This document shows, piece by piece, positions 60,612 through 64,000 of a DNA stretch of 64,000 bases. Position 1 is the stretch's first letter; every line of letters starts with the position of its first letter. The position numbers and the translations under genes are program-made. The DNA is taken from NCBI RefSeq assembly GCF_025165795.1, contig NZ_JAJAGO010000004.1, forward strand, positions 124,001 through 188,000. Direction: 5' to 3'. The notes beneath the pieces are model-generated. The model was given only the letters and a program-made list of their open reading frames with translations, did no database searches and was not told the origin of the DNA. Source of the stretch: Streptomyces gossypii. Its GTDB lineage: Bacteria; Actinomycetota; Actinomycetes; Streptomycetales; Streptomycetaceae.

Positions 60612-61553
60612 ATGGGCAACATTGAGCGAACAGTGGCCTTCTTTGAAATCGTACGAGGAAAAGATGCCGACAACGCTCGAATGGAGAGAGTTCCCTGGCA
60701 GCAGTCATTATCCGCTCTGGCGCACCGAGAACCTCGCAGTCGCATCTATAGCAGCGACAGCGGAAACTACCTCGGACAGACTGTCGAACTCAGCAATCGA
60801 CAGCATCTCCTCGTGGGGCGCATCACCACGGGACCGCTACAAACCGTCGACCTAGACCGACTTCTGATCGAAGAAATGCGACTGGAAGGAAACAAAGGAA
60901 CAATCGATACAACTGCTGTTTGCTTCCTTGACTTCGGCAACATTATCGGCATCATGCAAAGCAAGCAGGGTTCTCCTCGCGCTTCGGCAATCCAAAATTG
61001 GATGAATGCCTGCGGATTAGCCGATGAGGAGATTGCCCTATGGCCTGTAATCAGCGACCACACCTGGGAAAAGTTGGAAAATGCCAGCGCAGTACATAGT
61101 TTCGAGTTCACCTACCGCCCCAACCCTCTCGCTCCCCCACCAGAAGAGGTAGGGCTAAGCACTTACAACAAAATCTCCAATGAGCGCTACCCTGACCATA
61201 AGATTACCGTGAAACTTGAGGTGCCAAAGAGGGGTGGCCTAAGCCCCATGGCCAAACTTCGAGGGCATCGAAGAATGCAAGAAGACATCCACTCCTTTAT
61301 GGCGGAGTTGGGTTACCTGGAAGGACCGACAGGAGTTGAGCGAGCCCGCGCCATCGTAACGGTAGAGAATTCAGATGGCGAGTACGTAGAGGAACCACTT
61401 GACTTCATTAAGCATCATGTGACAGTAAAGACGCGCGTAGAGGTGCACAGCGGTGACTCCCGCCCAAGCCCACACGCATCCATCGACGGGATCATGGAGG
61501 CGGCGCGCCTCCACAAAGACTCACTGAAGGCCGCTGTCAGTGCTGACGACTAG
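60612..61553 (+). CDS. Unrecognised soluble protein, gene 1 of low-GC two-gene cassette
   Basis: 313 residues, low-GC with rare codons (AGA, ATA, TTA). At least two TTA codons (WQQS-Leu-S, CG-Leu-AD) make translation dependent on the bldA tRNA. It begins RTVAFFEIVRGKDADNARME; mid-part SFEFTYRPNPLAPPPEE; C-terminal part KLRGHRRMQEDIHSFMAELG, then VTVKTRVEVHSGD and IDGIMEAARLHKDSLKAAV. No catalytic motif is obvious. It may belong to an uncharacterised DUF (DUF6731-like by memory; unverified). No signal or TM. The membrane protein gene starts 29 bp after, so they form one operon. Confidence 0.8.
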   Translation: MGNIERTVAFFEIVRGKDADNARMERVPWQQSLSALAHREPRSRIYSSDSGNYLGQTVELSNRQHLLVGRITTGPLQTVDLDRLLIEEMRLEGNKGTIDTTAVCFLDFGNIIGIMQSKQGSPRASAIQNWMNACGLADEEIALWPVISDHTWEKLENASAVHSFEFTYRPNPLAPPPEEVGLSTYNKISNERYPDHKITVKLEVPKRGGLSPMAKLRGHRRMQEDIHSFMAELGYLEGPTGVERARAIVTVENSDGEYVEEPLDFIKHHVTVKTRVEVHSGDSRPSPHASIDGIMEAARLHKDSLKAAVSADD

Positions 61554-61560
61554 GCTAGTA

Positions 61561-61580
61561 CCCCTCGGAGCTAGGAGGGG
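61561..61580. promoter_or_regulatory. Hairpin covering the ribosome binding site of gene 2
   Basis: CCCCTC (61561-61566) pairs with GAGGGG (61575-61580), which includes the Shine-Dalgarno of the 61583 gene. Folding would limit translation of the membrane protein unless ribosomes reach the stop of gene 1 at 61553. Confidence 0.6.
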
Positions 61581-61582
61581 AC

Positions 61583-62131
61583 ATGAGGGCTGCATTACGC
61601 CGGTTGTCAGACTTCTGGAGTGAGCACCCCCGGACCGACTGGGTGTTGGCTCTTGTTTTGATCGGCTGCCATGCCCTATCTCAGGTGGCACTCAGCCATG
61701 AGACGTTCGGCCTAGCACAGCTAAGCGCGGAACGCCGGAAAGATATTTACACGACGACTGCCTCAGTCGCCGCTTTAGTCGGAGGCTTCGGAACTGCTGC
61801 AATCGCCCAATACGCAAGTGCCAACGGCAGAGGTATCCTGAAACTGCGACGCTGGTTCGGCGACAAGTTGCGAAGAAATTGGTCAAGCATATTGACCAGC
61901 ATGCTGGCAGTTTCTGGCGGATGCCTGCTGGCCCTTATCGTGGACCGTTCAGCCCACGCGGGATTATCGATTTGGCTATTTGAAATCCTTCTGGGGTTGG
62001 GGATTTTTCGAGCACTTCGACTAGTATGGCTATTCAACCTGCTCATCCGCTTTGCTGATCGCGATGCCCTCGACACTCCCCGTTCTCCAGGCGTTCGGAT
62101 TCCTGAACCTCCACCACGTCAGGGACGGTAA
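61583..62131 (+). CDS. Four-helix membrane protein, gene 2 of low-GC cassette
   Basis: 182 residues. Predicted helices ~18-40 (DWVLALVLIGCHALSQVAL), ~60-82 (TTTASVAALVGGFGTAAIAQ), ~103-122 (SSILTSMLAVSGGCLLALIV) and ~128-155 (LSIWLFEILLGLGIFRALRL). A basic stretch (LKLRRWFGDKLRRNW) lies between helices 2 and 3. The gene has at least three TTA codons (codon 5, and in AALVGG and GLSIW). No family recognised. With the soluble partner upstream it looks like a sensor/effector pair; possible phage-defence or toxin-type system (inference). Confidence 0.82.
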   Translation: MRAALRRLSDFWSEHPRTDWVLALVLIGCHALSQVALSHETFGLAQLSAERRKDIYTTTASVAALVGGFGTAAIAQYASANGRGILKLRRWFGDKLRRNWSSILTSMLAVSGGCLLALIVDRSAHAGLSIWLFEILLGLGIFRALRLVWLFNLLIRFADRDALDTPRSPGVRIPEPPPRQGR

Positions 62132-62166
62132 GCCACCAAGGCGTAGCGGCTTTGGGCTGGAGCTGG

Positions 62167-62271
62167 CTTGGGGCGAGAGATCGGGGCCCGTAAGCTTGCC
62201 GCGACTCGGGCAGCTCCTAGCCTGCCCGCAATAGCCCGAAGTGGGCCCCGATCTTAGAGGCTCGCCCCAAG
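62167..62271. repeat. Long imperfect hairpin after the two-gene cassette
   Basis: CTTGGGGCGAG (62167-62177) pairs with CTCGCCCCAAG (62261-62271), and AGATCGGGGCCC (62178-62189) with GGGCCCCGATCT (62243-62254), with a 6-nt bulge on the right arm. An inner stem is CGGGCAG (62207-62213) with CTGCCCG (62222-62228). Probably a terminator or structured RNA end of the cassette. Confidence 0.85.
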
Positions 62272-62298
62272 GTGGCTGCCTAACCTCGAAGTTTCATG

Positions 62299-62330
62299 AC
62301 GGTCCGCCGACGGAGTCGGTGGACCGTTTT
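62299..62330 (+). terminator. Intrinsic terminator just inside the left IS end
   Basis: A 13-bp stem (62299-62311 with 62315-62327, one G-T pair; loop GGA) followed by TTTT on the plus strand. It would stop transcription entering the element from the two-gene cassette. Confidence 0.8.
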
Positions 62331-62443
62331 CGTGCCGTGGGCTGAGAGTGGGCAGGTCGAGGGCCCGCGTGTCGCCTCGGGGAGGCGCCGGGTTCCACTG
62401 CTCCGGTGTCGGGCTGCTGTCGTGGGGACGGGAAAGTTGCTGG

Positions 62444-63855
62444 TCAGCCGGGGTTTGGCAGGAGTGCGAGCTGGTCGAGTGCGGCGGTGATGTGGCCGGT
62501 CCAGGGCCAGTGCCGGGTCAGGCGGAGAATCCGGCGGCGGCCGGTAGTGACGAGTTGTCCGGCCGCGGTGAACAGACGGAGCCGCAGGCGGCGGGGTTCC
62601 CAGAGGCGGGCCTTGCCGGTCAGGGCGAGCATCGGCATCCAGGCCAGCAGATCGAGGGCGATCTGCACGATCTCCAGCCAGATCCGGTTCTGGTCGGTGC
62701 GGTGCAGGGGAAGGTTGCGCAAGCCGGTGGCGCGGGCGTTTCGGATGCGGTCCTCGGCCCGGGCCCGCAGCCGGTGACGAAGTTCGAGTTCGGCGATCGG
62801 CCGGCCCGAGGTGTTGGTGGCGAAGCACGTCAGCCGCATGCCGTCCGCGTCGGTGATCCGCAACTGGGCCCCGGGGTGCGGTCGTTCCTTCCTGACGATC
62901 AGCCGCATGCCCTTGGGCCAGCCGTCCAGGAGGTCGCCGGTGAGTTCGGCGACCCAGGCACCGTCGCGGATCTCGCCGTCCGCCTCGACGGCCGGGGTCC
63001 AAGCCGTGGCCGGGACGTTCAAGACGTGTTGGTGGATCACTTCGGTGATCACCATGCCGACTGAGTAGGACAGCCACCGTCCTCGCCGGGCGAGCCAGGA
63101 CACGAAGTCGTGGGTGCCGCCCGCGGAGTCGGTACGGATCAGCGTTTGCCGTCCCCGGCGGTACTTCTTCGGCAGTTGGGCTAAGGCCAGCTGAGCGGTG
63201 GTGATGTGGTCGGCGGCCGTATTCGAGCCAGCATTCCCCGGTCTGAGGAGAGCGGCGACCGGCTCACCCGTCCCGCCGGATCCGTGGTCGACGAAGGCCA
63301 TCAGGGGGTGATGGCCATAGGTCTTCTTCCAGGTCGCGGCCGCATCCTCCTTGTCGGAGTGCGCGATCACCAGGACGCCGTCGAGATCGACTGTGACCTG
63401 CCCATCGGCATCCGGCGCGTTCCGGTCCGCCAACCACCAGGTGCGAGAACGGGCTTCGGACCGTGCGGACCGGATGGCCTGCAGGGCCTTCTCGCCGGAG
63501 GCGGCGAGACTGTTGATCAGTCGGGATACGGTCGGGTCAGAGGCGACTGCGCCGAACATGGCCGGCTCGCACCGCAGCATCGCGACGTCCGCAAGACAGT
63601 CCCCGCCCAGTGCGACTGCCAGGGCCACGTCCAGGAGGGCCTTGCCGGGATCGTGGACGGCCCGCGGTTTGCGCCACGGAGCGAGAGCCTGGGATATGGC
63701 GGTTTGCGCCACGGAGCGAGAGCCTGGGATATGGCCTGGTCAAGGCCGGTCTTGCGGACCGTTTCGACGAGCAGGACCGCCCCGGCTTGGGAGACGACCT
63801 GTCGGCCGTCGCCCTGGACTCGGACGCGGGGATAGGGCCCGATACGCTTCTTCAC
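62444..63855 (-). pseudogene. IS1380-family transposase, frameshifted by 35-bp duplication
   Basis: Starts at GTG 63855 (VKKRIGPYPRVRVQGDGRQV) and runs to AISQALAPWRKP; then the 35-bp duplication (63666-63735) shifts the frame. The rest is in another frame: RAVHDPGKALLDVALAVALG, VTVDLDGVLVIAHSDKEDAA (DDE Asp), LIRTDSAGGTHDFVSWLARR (second Asp) and late GMRLIVRKER. Deleting one copy restores a complete ~458-residue protein. So the protein is disrupted only by this event. Confidence 0.9.
63666..63735. repeat. Exact 35-bp tandem duplication in the transposase
   Basis: 63666-63700 and 63701-63735 are identical (35 bp, not a multiple of 3). The unit encodes the AISQALAPWRKP region on the minus strand, which appears twice. 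Confidence 0.95.
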
Positions 63856-64000
63856 TGGAAGAGTGCTTCCTTCATCGTGCCAACAAGGCTCTCAACATGC
63901 TCTACCGGTGCGGGCCAGGAGTATTTCCCGCCCACTGCGAGCGGCCACCCACACCTCGGGAGACTTCGACATGGTGCACGCTCTAGCACTTGGGGCCATC
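63856..64000. other. Right end of the IS and flanking DNA
   Basis: Upstream region of the transposase including the candidate inverted repeat (63955-63969). The last ~30 bp probably lie outside the element. No gene is seen. Confidence 0.4.

Larger units (their letters stand above)
62286..63969 (-). mobile_element. IS1380-family insertion sequence (defective)
   Basis: A DDE transposase gene of IS1380 type fills most of this element (~1.68 kb, close to the family size). Candidate terminal inverted repeats are TCGAAGTTTCATGAC (62286-62300) and, on the opposite strand at 63955-63969, TCGAAGTCTCCCGAG (11 of 15 matching). No target duplication was seen next to these ends, so the exact borders are uncertain. 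Confidence 0.6.

Noticed and set aside
62280..63077. 265-residue minus-strand frame in the IS
   Set aside because: Shadow of the transposase in another frame.
62282..63975. Target-site duplication of the IS
   Set aside because: Bases flanking the candidate ends do not match; no duplication can be claimed.

Overview
The window is high-GC actinobacterial DNA, almost certainly from a Streptomyces chromosome. Evidence: many GTG/TTG starts, 4-bp start/stop overlaps (ATGA, GTGA, TTGA), a clpP3-clpP4-popR-like locus, Scr1-type XRE/DUF397 modules, SCO2322-family and DUF5336 proteins, and TTA codons confined to foreign-looking genes. I saw no tRNA, rRNA or CRISPR array. All family assignments are by eye from sequence motifs.

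1-10.1 kb: the end of an SDR gene coupled to a DHA2 drug-efflux MFS and a TetR regulator; a divergent LLM oxidoreductase sharing two tandem palindromic operators with that TetR; popR convergent with two clpP paralogs, one without the catalytic His; two more TetR genes with clear operators, one duplicated and shared with an NTF2-like gene; a NADAR protein; and a small-protein/XRE/DUF397 module. 10.1-17.7 kb: a fused acyl-CoA dehydrogenase, two paralogous membrane-anchored proteins, a methyltransferase, an anchored amidase and a DUF5336 protein. 17.8-22.2 kb: a GT4 glycosyltransferase/methyltransferase/alpha-alpha-barrel operon divergent from a KstR-like TetR, with a perfect KstR-type box between them.

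22.6-29.5 kb: a pyroglutamate module. pxpABC (5-oxoprolinase) is divergent from a GntR regulator, followed by DUF969-DUF979 (likely transporter), pyroglutamyl peptidase and DUF2891. The same GntR-type palindrome lies before pxpA and before DUF969. 29.8-36.1 kb: a cobalamin riboswitch followed by a tightly overlapping operon of two secreted, membrane-anchored proteins and a complete ECF transporter (T, fused double ATPase, S), probably a B12 uptake system with surface capture proteins. A 45-bp perfect inverted repeat follows.

36.2-46.1 kb: a decayed XRE/ATP-binding pair, AraC/DUF2000, a GT87-PAP2 fusion, an LPMO with a DasR-like site, a MhuD-like haem oxygenase, an MFS with a fused winged helix, and a Ser/Thr kinase pseudogene with at least four lesions. 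46.1-59.3 kb: housekeeping and stress genes (HAD phosphatase, GDT1, FetB, secreted HNH nuclease, PhoD, FAD protein, SodC-like, DedA, KAS III with TetR, TrkH/TrkA).

59.5-64 kb: an accessory end. It holds a phage-like orphan protein, a low-GC TTA-containing two-gene cassette (unrecognised soluble protein plus four-helix membrane protein), a large hairpin, and an IS1380-type element whose transposase is broken by an exact 35-bp tandem duplication. The two-gene cassette is the best candidate for an undescribed system; the B12 capture operon is the best candidate for a functional reinterpretation.
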